A stretch of DNA of 64,000 nt. Origin: Geomobilibacter sp964432205 (GTDB lineage: Bacteria > Desulfobacterota > Desulfuromonadia > Geobacterales > DSM-12255). This document shows positions 57,405 through 64,000 of this stretch, one piece after another. A program made the position numbers and the translations under genes. The notes below the pieces were generated by a model, which was not told where the DNA came from, ran no database searches, and saw only the letters and a program-made list of their open reading frames with translations. The number at the start of each line of letters is the position of its first letter. Position 1 is the stretch's first letter. Location: positions 109,959-173,958 of the forward strand of contig CAYSMK010000008.1 in NCBI GenBank assembly GCA_964432205.1, written 5' to 3'.

Positions 57405-57480
57405 GTTTGGTCTGAGCGAGAGCTGACAACCACACACCGAACGCCGAGGGTAGACGACACAGTCCCTCGGCGTTTTTATT
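57388..57480 (+). promoter_or_regulatory. Transcription attenuator of the aroF gene
   Basis: ACGCCGAGGG (57441-57450) pairs with CCCTCGGCGT (57464-57473) and TTTTTATTT follows: an intrinsic terminator. The alternative helix pairs CGTCTACCC (57388-57396) with GGGTAGACG (57448-57456), overlapping the terminator arm. A ribosome stalled on the Phe codons would leave the first strand free and favour read-through. Confidence 0.85.
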
Positions 57481-57497
57481 TGCATGATCGAAAAATA

Positions 57498-57547
57498 AAG
57501 GCCGGGGACCCGCACAGTCCACCGGCCTTCGTATTTTCAGGAAAGGG
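57498..57547 (+). terminator. Second terminator-like hairpin before aroF
   Basis: AAGGCCGG (57498-57505) pairs with CCGGCCTT (57532-57539), followed by CGTATTTTC. The loop is long (26 bases) and the T run short. It ends eight bases before the ribosome site of aroF and may act on translation or be a secondary terminator. Confidence 0.5.
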
Positions 57548-57555
57548 AGAGAGGA

Positions 57556-58575
57556 ATGATCATCGTCATGAAAGCAGGAGCAGTCAAACGGGACAAGGAA
57601 GAGGTGCTCAAGCGGATCAGGGAGCTGGGATACAAACCCCATGTCATCCACGGGACCACCAGGGACGTCATCGGCGCCGTCGGCGACGAGCGCGGCAAAC
57701 TGGTCCTCCAGACCATCGAATCGATGCATGGCGTGGAGAGCGTGGTGCCGATCCTCCAGCCGTACAAGCTCGCCTCCAAGGAGGTCAAGAGAGAAGCGAG
57801 CGTGATCAGGATCTCTGATACCGTAAGCATCGGCGGCCCCGAGATCATCGTCATGGCCGGCCCCTGCTCAGTGGAGAGCGAGGAGCAGATCATCGCCACG
57901 GCCAGGGACGTCAAAGCGGCCGGCGCCCAGGTCCTGCGGGGAGGCGCCTTCAAGCCCCGCACCTCTCCCTACTCGTTCCAGGGCATGGAAGAGGAAGGGC
58001 TGAAACTGCTGGCCAAGGCCCGTGAGGAAACCGGCCTCCCGGTGGTAACCGAGGTCATCAACCCGGAAACCGTCGAACTGGTGGCAGAGTACAGCGATAT
58101 CCTGCAGATCGGCGCCCGCAACGCCCAGAACTTCGCCCTGCTGAAAAAGGTCGGCCAGATCCGGAAACCGGTCCTTCTCAAGCGGGGGATGTCCATGACC
58201 ATCCAGGAGTTCCTGATGAGTGCCGAATACATCCTGGCCGAGGGAAACCAGTCCGTCATCCTCTGCGAACGGGGTATCCGGACCTTCGAAACCGCCACCC
58301 GCAACACCCTGGACCTGTCGGCCATCCCGGTCCTCAAGGGGAAAACCCACCTGCCGGTCATCGCCGACCCGTCCCACGGCACCGGCAACTACCACTACGT
58401 GGCCCCCATGGCCCTGGCTGCCGTGGCAGCCGGCGCTGACGGCCTGATGATCGAGGTTCACCCTGATCCGGAGCGCGCCTCCTCCGACGGTCCCCAGTCC
58501 CTCAAGCCGACCAAGTTCGCCGCCCTCATGACCAAGATCAGGCAGGTGGCAGAGGCGGTCGACCGGAACGTCTGA
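57556..58575 (+). CDS. aroF: 3-deoxy-7-phosphoheptulonate synthase (type I beta)
   Basis: The 339-residue product has an N-terminal ferredoxin-like/ACT-type domain (about 1-70) of the type I-beta enzymes and a TIM barrel with MAGPCSVESEEQ, RGGAFKPRTSPYSFQG, KRGMSMTIQEF, CERGIRTFE and ADPSHGTGN. It condenses PEP and erythrose-4-phosphate, the first step of aromatic synthesis. GGGAGAGAGGA precedes the ATG. The leader attenuator suggests control by aromatic-aminoacyl-tRNA supply. Confidence 0.95.
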   Translation: MIIVMKAGAVKRDKEEVLKRIRELGYKPHVIHGTTRDVIGAVGDERGKLVLQTIESMHGVESVVPILQPYKLASKEVKREASVIRISDTVSIGGPEIIVMAGPCSVESEEQIIATARDVKAAGAQVLRGGAFKPRTSPYSFQGMEEEGLKLLAKAREETGLPVVTEVINPETVELVAEYSDILQIGARNAQNFALLKKVGQIRKPVLLKRGMSMTIQEFLMSAEYILAEGNQSVILCERGIRTFETATRNTLDLSAIPVLKGKTHLPVIADPSHGTGNYHYVAPMALAAVAAGADGLMIEVHPDPERASSDGPQSLKPTKFAALMTKIRQVAEAVDRNV

Positions 58576-58580
58576 GCTGA

Positions 58581-58630
58581 ACCGGCTCAGTAACCGGTTT
58601 TTCAAAAACCCGGTTGCCGAGCCGGCTTCT
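58581..58630 (+). terminator. Nested hairpin terminator after aroF
   Basis: CCGGCTC (58582-58588) pairs with GAGCCGG (58619-58625), AACCGG (58592-58597) with CCGGTT (58610-58615), and an inner GGTTTTT/AAAAACC closes the loop. The trailing T run is weak (CTTCTACTG). Confidence 0.6.
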
Positions 58631-58671
58631 ACTGCTAGGATTAGGAGTATCCCATATCAAGGAGAGCTCCC

Positions 58672-59154
58672 ATGCACCGACTACTGCTGCTCCTGACGGC
58701 CCTGCTCCTGATCGTTACCGGCAGTCCGGCTTCGGCACCCGCCAAGAGCCTGTACCAGAGCGAAGAAGAGCTGAAGACCGAAGTCCGGCGCCAGTTCGAA
58801 GAGATCCTCGATCTCTGGCGGGAAGGGAACTACAGCGCCCTCTACCGCCGGACCACCGGCGGCCGGGACAGCAAGGAGGCCTTCGCCAATCGTCTCGCCG
58901 AGGCCCCCAGAAAACCGGCCTGCTGCTGGGAGAAGCTGCAGGACCCCGAGATATCCATCGTGAGCGACACCATGGCCACCATCTACGGCAAGGTCGGACT
59001 GGAGGGGACCGGCAACACCAGCCACCAGACCCGAAGCTTCACGCTGATTCGACACGGTGACAGGTGGCAGATGTCCCGGAGCGACATCCTCTCCCTGTCC
59101 GGGGTCACCAAGAAAAAGCGTCCCCACACCAGCCGGCAGAGCGGCCACCGTTGA
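58672..59154 (+). CDS. Exported protein of unknown function
   Basis: The 160-residue product has a signal peptide (LLLLLTALLLIVTGSPASA). The mature part includes TEVRRQFEEILDLWREGNYS and a beta-rich C-terminal half (ATIYGKVGLEGTGNTSHQTR), an NTF2-like or lipoprotein-type layout that I cannot assign. AAGGAG precedes the ATG. The ChaN-like gene follows after one base. Confidence 0.75.
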   Translation: MHRLLLLLTALLLIVTGSPASAPAKSLYQSEEELKTEVRRQFEEILDLWREGNYSALYRRTTGGRDSKEAFANRLAEAPRKPACCWEKLQDPEISIVSDTMATIYGKVGLEGTGNTSHQTRSFTLIRHGDRWQMSRSDILSLSGVTKKKRPHTSRQSGHR

Positions 59155-59155
59155 C

Positions 59156-60043
59156 ATGGAGCGCGGGCGACCGACGATATGCCGCCTGTTCTGCCTGCTC
59201 GTCATCGCCTGCAGCCTGGCTGCCTGCACCCACGCCACCGCTGCCATCGGCGATGACGCCAAGGTCGTGCTGCGGGTAAAGGATGGCCAGCGGATCAGTT
59301 ACGGTCGCCTGGCAGAAGAACTGAAAGGGGTCGACCTGGTCTTTGTCGGCGAAAACCACGACAACGCCGCCCATCATGCCACCCAGCTCAGGATCATCGA
59401 CGAACTGCACTGGCGGAATACCCAACTGGCCATCGGCCTGGAGATGTTTCCGGCCAAGGCCCAGCCAGAACTCGACGCCTGGCTGTCCGGCCGGCTGTCC
59501 GACCCCGTGTTCAGGTCGCTCTATTGGCAGAACTGGCGGATGCCGTGGGACCTGTACGGAGCGATTTTTCAGCGGGCCAAGACCTGGAAAATCCCGCTGA
59601 TCGGAATCAACGTCCCCCGCTGGGTGGTCCAGAAGGTGTTCAAGAGCGGCTTCGCCTCACTGACACCGAAAGAACGGCAGGAACTGCCGGCCAACGTCAC
59701 CTGTCAGATCGATCCAAGCTATCGGAAGTTTATCAGACGCTCGTTTGGCACCCATGCGGGGAATGGCGGGGAGTTCGAACACTTCTGCGAAGCCCAGATG
59801 CTCTGGACCAAGGGGATGGCCCGACACCTGACAACATACCTGGACAGCAGGCCAGGGTGCCAGGTCGTGGTTCTGACCGGTGCCAGCCACGCGCTGCGGC
59901 AGGGAATCCCCGAAGAGATCGCCCGGGAGAGCCGCTACACGAGCCGGATCGTCCTCCCGGAGTTGGACGACCTCTCACGAAAAACGGCAACCACCAACGA
60001 AACCGACTACCTCATCCTCGACCCTGACCTGGCCAAACGTTAA
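59156..60043 (+). CDS. ChaN-family lipoprotein
   Basis: The 295-residue product has a lipobox (CSLAAC, lipidated Cys near 22) and the ChaN/DUF399 core: VFVGENHDNAAHHATQLRII, GLEMFPAKAQPELD and VVVLTGASHALRQGIPEEI. ChaN-type proteins bind heme or other iron compounds at the outer surface. The frame upstream overlaps the preceding gene, and 59156 gives a proper lipoprotein signal. It ends in a four-base convergent overlap with the histidine kinase gene. Confidence 0.9.
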   Translation: MERGRPTICRLFCLLVIACSLAACTHATAAIGDDAKVVLRVKDGQRISYGRLAEELKGVDLVFVGENHDNAAHHATQLRIIDELHWRNTQLAIGLEMFPAKAQPELDAWLSGRLSDPVFRSLYWQNWRMPWDLYGAIFQRAKTWKIPLIGINVPRWVVQKVFKSGFASLTPKERQELPANVTCQIDPSYRKFIRRSFGTHAGNGGEFEHFCEAQMLWTKGMARHLTTYLDSRPGCQVVVLTGASHALRQGIPEEIARESRYTSRIVLPELDDLSRKTATTNETDYLILDPDLAKR

Positions 60044-61491
60044 CCCGCTATGATCAGCGGCAGGGAAACCCAGAAGGTGCTGCCGCTACCGGGAGAGCTT
60101 TCCACCCAGACCCTCCCGCCGTGGGCCTCGACGATCTCCTTGACCAGGGCCAGGCCGAGGCCGGTTCCACCTATCTTTCGGCTGTCCGAATTGTCCACCC
60201 GGTAGAACTTGTCGAAAACCTTATCCCGCGCCTCCTCGGGTACCCCCATCCCCTCGTCCTTTACCCAGATGAGCAGTTCATCGGTCAGCGCCTTGGCTCC
60301 GAGCTCGATCCGCGATCCGTGCGGAGAATACTTGCAGGCATTGGAAAGGAGGTTCGTCAGCACCTGGTGGAGGCGGTTCTCGTCACCGCTCACTGTCGGA
60401 AGATCTGGCGGGCAGGTGACCGCGATCCGGTGGCGCTGTTGGTCCCCGGCAAAGAGCTTGGCCACCTCGGTCAGCAGTGGTTGAATCGACACCGGCCCCA
60501 CGTCGCGGAGACTCACCCGCTCCTTCATGGTCTGAAGATCGAGGAAGTTGTCGATCAGCACGCCAAGCCTGACGGTTTCCTTATGGACGGTCTCCAGGGA
60601 GCTGATGAGCTGATCATGCTCCACCGGGTTATCCATCAGGTATTCCAGAAAGCCGAGCATGGCGGTCAGTGGGGTACGCATCTCATGACTGACGGCGGAT
60701 ATCATCTCGTCCTTCAGCCGTTCGCCCTCTTTCCGCTCGGTGATGTCGACCGCGATCTGCATCCTGACCAACCGGCCGTCGGTCCAGCGGATCGCCCGGT
60801 CGATCCCCTGGTACCAGGCACCGGTGGCTGTGTTCTGGAATTCGTAGATCACCGGCGGCAGCGGCACTCCATCCTTTACCAGCCGCTCGTTGGAACAGAT
60901 GGCGCACGGTCCGTTCGCCCCGGCCTGCATGACCATGTAACACGGCTTACCGAGCCAGTTTCCGAAAAGGCTCTCACCATACTTGTTCATATAGAGTAGT
61001 TCGTAGCTCTCCAGGTCGGCAACGTAAATCACGGCGTTCATGGAGTCAAAGATGGTACTGAACTGGTTGAACTGGGTCTGGAGGGCAACCTCGGCCTCGC
61101 GGCGCTTCCGCCGCTCCTCCGCCTCCCGGATCTCCCGGTCGATGGCCGGAACCAGGCGCGGCAGATTGTTCTTCATCACATAGTCGTGGGCACCGGCCTT
61201 CATGGCCTCGACAGCGGTTTCCTCACCGATCTTGCCGGAAACGACGATGAACGGCAGATCGAGGCCGCTCTCCTTGAGTATGCTCAGGGCAATCAGGGCG
61301 TTGAACTGGGGCATGTTGTAGTCGGACGTGACCACGTCCCACTCCCCCGAAATCAGAGCGTGGCGCACCCCCTCGGGGGTGTCCTCCCGCTCCCACGTGA
61401 GGTCATACCCTCCCCGCTTCAGCTCCCGGGCGAGCAGGAGCGCATCTTCCTCGGAATCCTCTATGATCAGCAATCGCAGCGGCTGGCCCAT
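60040..61491 (-). CDS. Receiver-PAS sensor histidine kinase
   Basis: The 483-residue product has an N-terminal receiver (acidic IIEDSEED, phospho-acceptor in VVTSDYNMPQF, Lys in DYVMKNN), a PAS-like domain with a Cys pair (GPCAIC, about 215) and a HisKA-HATPase core (ISAVSHEMRTPLTAMLG, NLLSNACKYSPHG, DEGMGVPEEARD, GTGLGLALV). This is a soluble hybrid with receiver first. GGGAG before the 61491 ATG sets the start. No partner regulator adjoins it. Confidence 0.9.
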   Translation of the reverse strand: MGQPLRLLIIEDSEEDALLLARELKRGGYDLTWEREDTPEGVRHALISGEWDVVTSDYNMPQFNALIALSILKESGLDLPFIVVSGKIGEETAVEAMKAGAHDYVMKNNLPRLVPAIDREIREAEERRKRREAEVALQTQFNQFSTIFDSMNAVIYVADLESYELLYMNKYGESLFGNWLGKPCYMVMQAGANGPCAICSNERLVKDGVPLPPVIYEFQNTATGAWYQGIDRAIRWTDGRLVRMQIAVDITERKEGERLKDEMISAVSHEMRTPLTAMLGFLEYLMDNPVEHDQLISSLETVHKETVRLGVLIDNFLDLQTMKERVSLRDVGPVSIQPLLTEVAKLFAGDQQRHRIAVTCPPDLPTVSGDENRLHQVLTNLLSNACKYSPHGSRIELGAKALTDELLIWVKDEGMGVPEEARDKVFDKFYRVDNSDSRKIGGTGLGLALVKEIVEAHGGRVWVESSPGSGSTFWVSLPLIIAG

Positions 61492-61609
61492 ATGTGCTCC
61501 CAACCAGGAAATTAGAACTTCAACAGATAGTAACAGTTGCCAAACTTCTGACAAGGCTGTGGCGCAGAAAACATTGACGCTGTGCCAACCCTTCGGCTAG
61601 TGTATCGCA

Positions 61610-63970
61610 ATGATTGAAACGAAAAAACCAGAACTGCTCGCACCGGCCGGCTCCCTGGAAGCCTTTTTCGCTGCCATGGAAAAGGGGGCTGACGCAGTCT
61701 ATGCCGGATTGAAGGAATTTTCCGCCCGGGCCAAGGCCAAGAACTTCTCCCTTGCCCAGATGGAGCGGATGCTCGCCTATGCCCATGGCGAAGGGCGTAA
61801 AATTTACGTCACGATCAACACCCTCGTCAAGGAACAAGAACTGCCGCTGCTGGTCGACACCCTGGCAGCCCTGGAAGGGATGGAGGTCGACGGGGTCATC
61901 ATTCAGGATCTGGCAGTGGCCCGGATCGCCAAACGCTTTTTTCCCGCCATCCCCCTCCACGCCTCCACCCAGATGACCATCCACAACTCTCCGGGGGTCC
62001 GGCAACTGGCTGAACTCGGCTTCGAGCGGGTGGTGCTCGCCCGCGAACTGCACCTGGACGAGATCCGGGAGATCGTCAGGGACAGCCCGATCGGCATCGA
62101 ATGCTTCATCCACGGTGCCCTCTGCTTTTCGTTCTCCGGCCAGTGCTATTTCTCCTCCTTCCTGGGCGGCCACAGCGGCAACCGGGGCCGTTGCGCCCAG
62201 CCCTGCCGCCGCCAGTACCGCTATCGGGGAAAAGAAGGGTACTACTTCTCCACCAACGACTTTTCCAGCATCGACATGATCCCCCAGCTGGTTGCGGCAG
62301 GGGTCGGGTCCCTGAAGATCGAGGGGCGGATGAAATCGGCCGAGTACGTGGCCAGCGTGATCGGCGCCTACCGCAAGGTGCTGGATGCGCAGCCGAAGGA
62401 GTGGCCAACGGCCCTGGCCGAGGCCAAGGAGCTGCTCAAGCTCTCCTTCGGCCGGGTACCGACCAAGGGGTTCCTCGCCTCCCACCAGCCTACCGACATC
62501 GCCACCCCGAGCCTTCGGGGAGCCACCGGCCGTTTCCTGGGGGAAATAAAGGGGATCAAGGGTGGACGCATCCTGTTCGAGAGCCGCGACCGGCTCCATC
62601 TGGGGGACCGCATCCGGGTACAGCCGAAGACCGACCTGGCCGGCAAGGCATTCACCGTCAAGGAGCTCTTTCAGGGGAACCGGTCGGTCAAGGCAACGGC
62701 CGAAAAGGCGCGGGTGGAGATTCCGGCACCGTTCTCCTGCAGCATAGGGGACGCGGTCTTCAAGGTCTCTTCCGAGACCGCCTTCACCATGAGCGAAAAC
62801 GCCTGCCATCGGCGGCTGGAAGGGATTCAGGCCGGCAAACTCCCCTGCGACCTCTCCGTTGCCTGGCAGGACGGGACCCTGGTGGTAGATGCCCTGGTCT
62901 GCGGCATCCCCTGCCGGCAACAGTTCGACCTCGGCCCCCTGGAAACGGCCCGTACCAGCGACATGACCGCCGTGCTTACCGCCCAGCTCGGCCGGACCGG
63001 CGACACCCGTTTCACCCTCCGTTCCCTTGCTGCGCCCGACTTCCCGCCGCTCCTGATCCCGGCAACCCGACTCAAGGAGGTCCGGCGGGAGCTCTATCAG
63101 CGGTTGGCCGATGAGGTCCTGCCAGCCGTTGCCAGAGAACGGCAGGAACGGGCCCGCCAGGCCCGGGCCTCCCTGTCCCCCGGCCGGCCGGTCGGCACCA
63201 GCGCCAGACCGGAGCTGACCGTCCGGATCGAGCATTTGAAGGATATCCATCTGCTCCAGCAGCAGGGCGTGGATGCCGTGAGCCTGCCGGTCTCCCGGGC
63301 CAACCTGCACCAGCTCCCCCAGGCACTCCGCCGACTGAAGGGCCGCGAAGGGAAGGTCGTCTGGCGCCTCCCGTTCATCATCTTCGAAGAGGACGTTCCC
63401 TGGTACCAGGGGGCCAGCGCCCACCTGGCAAGCTGCGGCTTCACCCGCTTCGAGGCGGCCAACCTCTGCCATTTCCCGCTCCTGAAAGGGATCGAGGGCG
63501 AGCTGTCCACCGACTACCGGCTCTTCTCCGTCAACAGCCAGGCGATCCGGACCTGGCAGGAGTTGGGCGCCTCTGCCGTCACCCTGTACATCGAAGACGA
63601 TGCGGAAAACCTGGCAACGCTTCTGGCCGCCGACCTTCCGGTTGCCCGCCGGGTCCTGGTCTACGGCAGCGTGCCGGTCATCACCTCCAAGATCGCCATC
63701 AAAGGGGTCAAGGCGGACGCACCGATCCTGTCCGACCGTGGCGACGGTTACCGGGTCACCGTCCGGGACGGTCTGACCGTCGTGACCGCCACCACCCCCT
63801 TTGCCCTCACCGGCTACCGGGAGAGGCTTCAGGGGATGGGATGCAACTCCTTCGTCATCGATCTGGGGCAGACCCCGGCCGAGCAGTGGCCCAGGATACT
63901 GGACGCCTTTGCCCGCGGCATCGAACTCCCCGGCAGTTCGCCGTTCAATTTCACTATGGGACTGGTGTAA
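61610..63970 (+). CDS. U32 peptidase-family protein (RlhA/YdcP-like)
   Basis: The 786-residue product has the U32 signature ECFIHGALCFSFSGQC, followed by SGNRGRCAQPCR, giving the four Cys expected to hold an iron-sulfur cluster, and the conserved EGRMKSAEYV. A long C-terminal part (from about 380) corresponds to the DUF3656-type region of RlhA. Members of this family hydroxylate 23S rRNA or tRNA rather than act as proteases. The ribosome site before the ATG at 61610 is weak; the gene is complete and ends just before a heptamer repeat. Confidence 0.88.
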   Translation: MIETKKPELLAPAGSLEAFFAAMEKGADAVYAGLKEFSARAKAKNFSLAQMERMLAYAHGEGRKIYVTINTLVKEQELPLLVDTLAALEGMEVDGVIIQDLAVARIAKRFFPAIPLHASTQMTIHNSPGVRQLAELGFERVVLARELHLDEIREIVRDSPIGIECFIHGALCFSFSGQCYFSSFLGGHSGNRGRCAQPCRRQYRYRGKEGYYFSTNDFSSIDMIPQLVAAGVGSLKIEGRMKSAEYVASVIGAYRKVLDAQPKEWPTALAEAKELLKLSFGRVPTKGFLASHQPTDIATPSLRGATGRFLGEIKGIKGGRILFESRDRLHLGDRIRVQPKTDLAGKAFTVKELFQGNRSVKATAEKARVEIPAPFSCSIGDAVFKVSSETAFTMSENACHRRLEGIQAGKLPCDLSVAWQDGTLVVDALVCGIPCRQQFDLGPLETARTSDMTAVLTAQLGRTGDTRFTLRSLAAPDFPPLLIPATRLKEVRRELYQRLADEVLPAVARERQERARQARASLSPGRPVGTSARPELTVRIEHLKDIHLLQQQGVDAVSLPVSRANLHQLPQALRRLKGREGKVVWRLPFIIFEEDVPWYQGASAHLASCGFTRFEAANLCHFPLLKGIEGELSTDYRLFSVNSQAIRTWQELGASAVTLYIEDDAENLATLLAADLPVARRVLVYGSVPVITSKIAIKGVKADAPILSDRGDGYRVTVRDGLTVVTATTPFALTGYRERLQGMGCNSFVIDLGQTPAEQWPRILDAFARGIELPGSSPFNFTMGLV

Positions 63971-63974
63971 AAGC

Positions 63975-64000
63975 GGGCTCGGGGCTCGGGGCTCGGGGCT
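63975..64000. repeat. GGGCTCG heptamer array at the window end
   Basis: At least three and a half GGGCTCG units run into the window edge. The unit is the complement of the CGAGCCC repeats in cbiD and the cbiP region. Confidence 0.85.

Noticed and set aside
61520..63472. 650-residue minus-strand frame opposite the U32 gene
   Set aside because: Antisense of a strongly conserved family with intact Cys motifs on the plus strand; composition is that of a shadow frame.

Overview
The window reads as a chromosomal segment of a Geobacter-like bacterium (Desulfuromonadota). This is an inference from gene content: a GC-rich genome with sigma-54-type flagellar promoters, bacteriohemerythrin, a CxxCH cytochrome, many HDOD/PilZ/GGDEF signalling genes and a complete-looking anaerobic (early-cobalt, Cbi-type) cobamide pathway. 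I see no tRNA, rRNA, CRISPR array, transposase or prophage.

Layout. 1-10.4 kb (minus strand) is a flagellar basal-body operon, flgB-flgC-fliE-fliF-fliG-fliH-fliI-fliJ-motE-like-fliK (fliK cut by the window edge), preceded by a TPR protein; both transcription units have good -24/-12 matches. 10.6-14.2 kb holds a cheY-cheX-CheC/pseudo-receiver operon, a hemerythrin and a PAS histidine kinase. 14.4-22 kb holds a rhodanese, a metallo-beta-lactamase-fold hydrolase, small redox/membrane proteins and an RND-adaptor-TolC efflux operon. 22.2-28.4 kb is mixed: a DUF2062 protein, Pit phosphate transporter with its DUF47 partner, uppP, radC, an NDUFA9-like reductase, a triheme cytochrome and a Fis-like HTH protein. 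28.6-33.5 kb is signalling: an MCP, then a four-gene unit of a small conserved protein, an HDOD protein, a receiver-GGDEF protein with an unusual substrate-site serine, and a PilZ protein.

33.5-55.4 kb (minus strand) is a very large cobamide locus. A cobalamin riboswitch with a leader terminator precedes cobU-cobT-cobS-cobC-cbiA and a ThiC paralogue that I interpret as bzaF (5-hydroxybenzimidazole synthase, for the lower ligand). After an interruption by higBA and a frameshifted antitoxin come cbiM-cbiN-like-cbiQ-cbiO (cobalt import), cbiX, cbiC, an FMN split-barrel protein, cbiD, cbiE-T, cbiL, an exported protein of unknown function, cbiF, cbiG, a fused cbiH-cbiP, cbiB and cobD. No cbiJ (precorrin-6A reductase) and no corrinoid adenosyltransferase is visible. 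The locus is littered with 7-mer and 9-mer repeat hairpins, some lying inside open coding frames.

55.4-64 kb holds engB, a second HDOD gene, an aromatic-amino-acid leader peptide and attenuator in front of a DAHP synthase gene, an exported protein, a ChaN-like lipoprotein, a receiver-PAS histidine kinase and a U32 peptidase-family gene.

The most unusual observations are: (1) two copies (37984-38180 and 56097-56280) of a roughly 190-bp element whose helices are conserved by compensatory changes; (2) the Phe/Trp/Tyr-rich leader-peptide attenuator before aroF; (3) the Asp-to-Ser GGDEF protein next to HDOD and PilZ genes; (4) heptamer repeats that create an in-frame cbiH-cbiP fusion.
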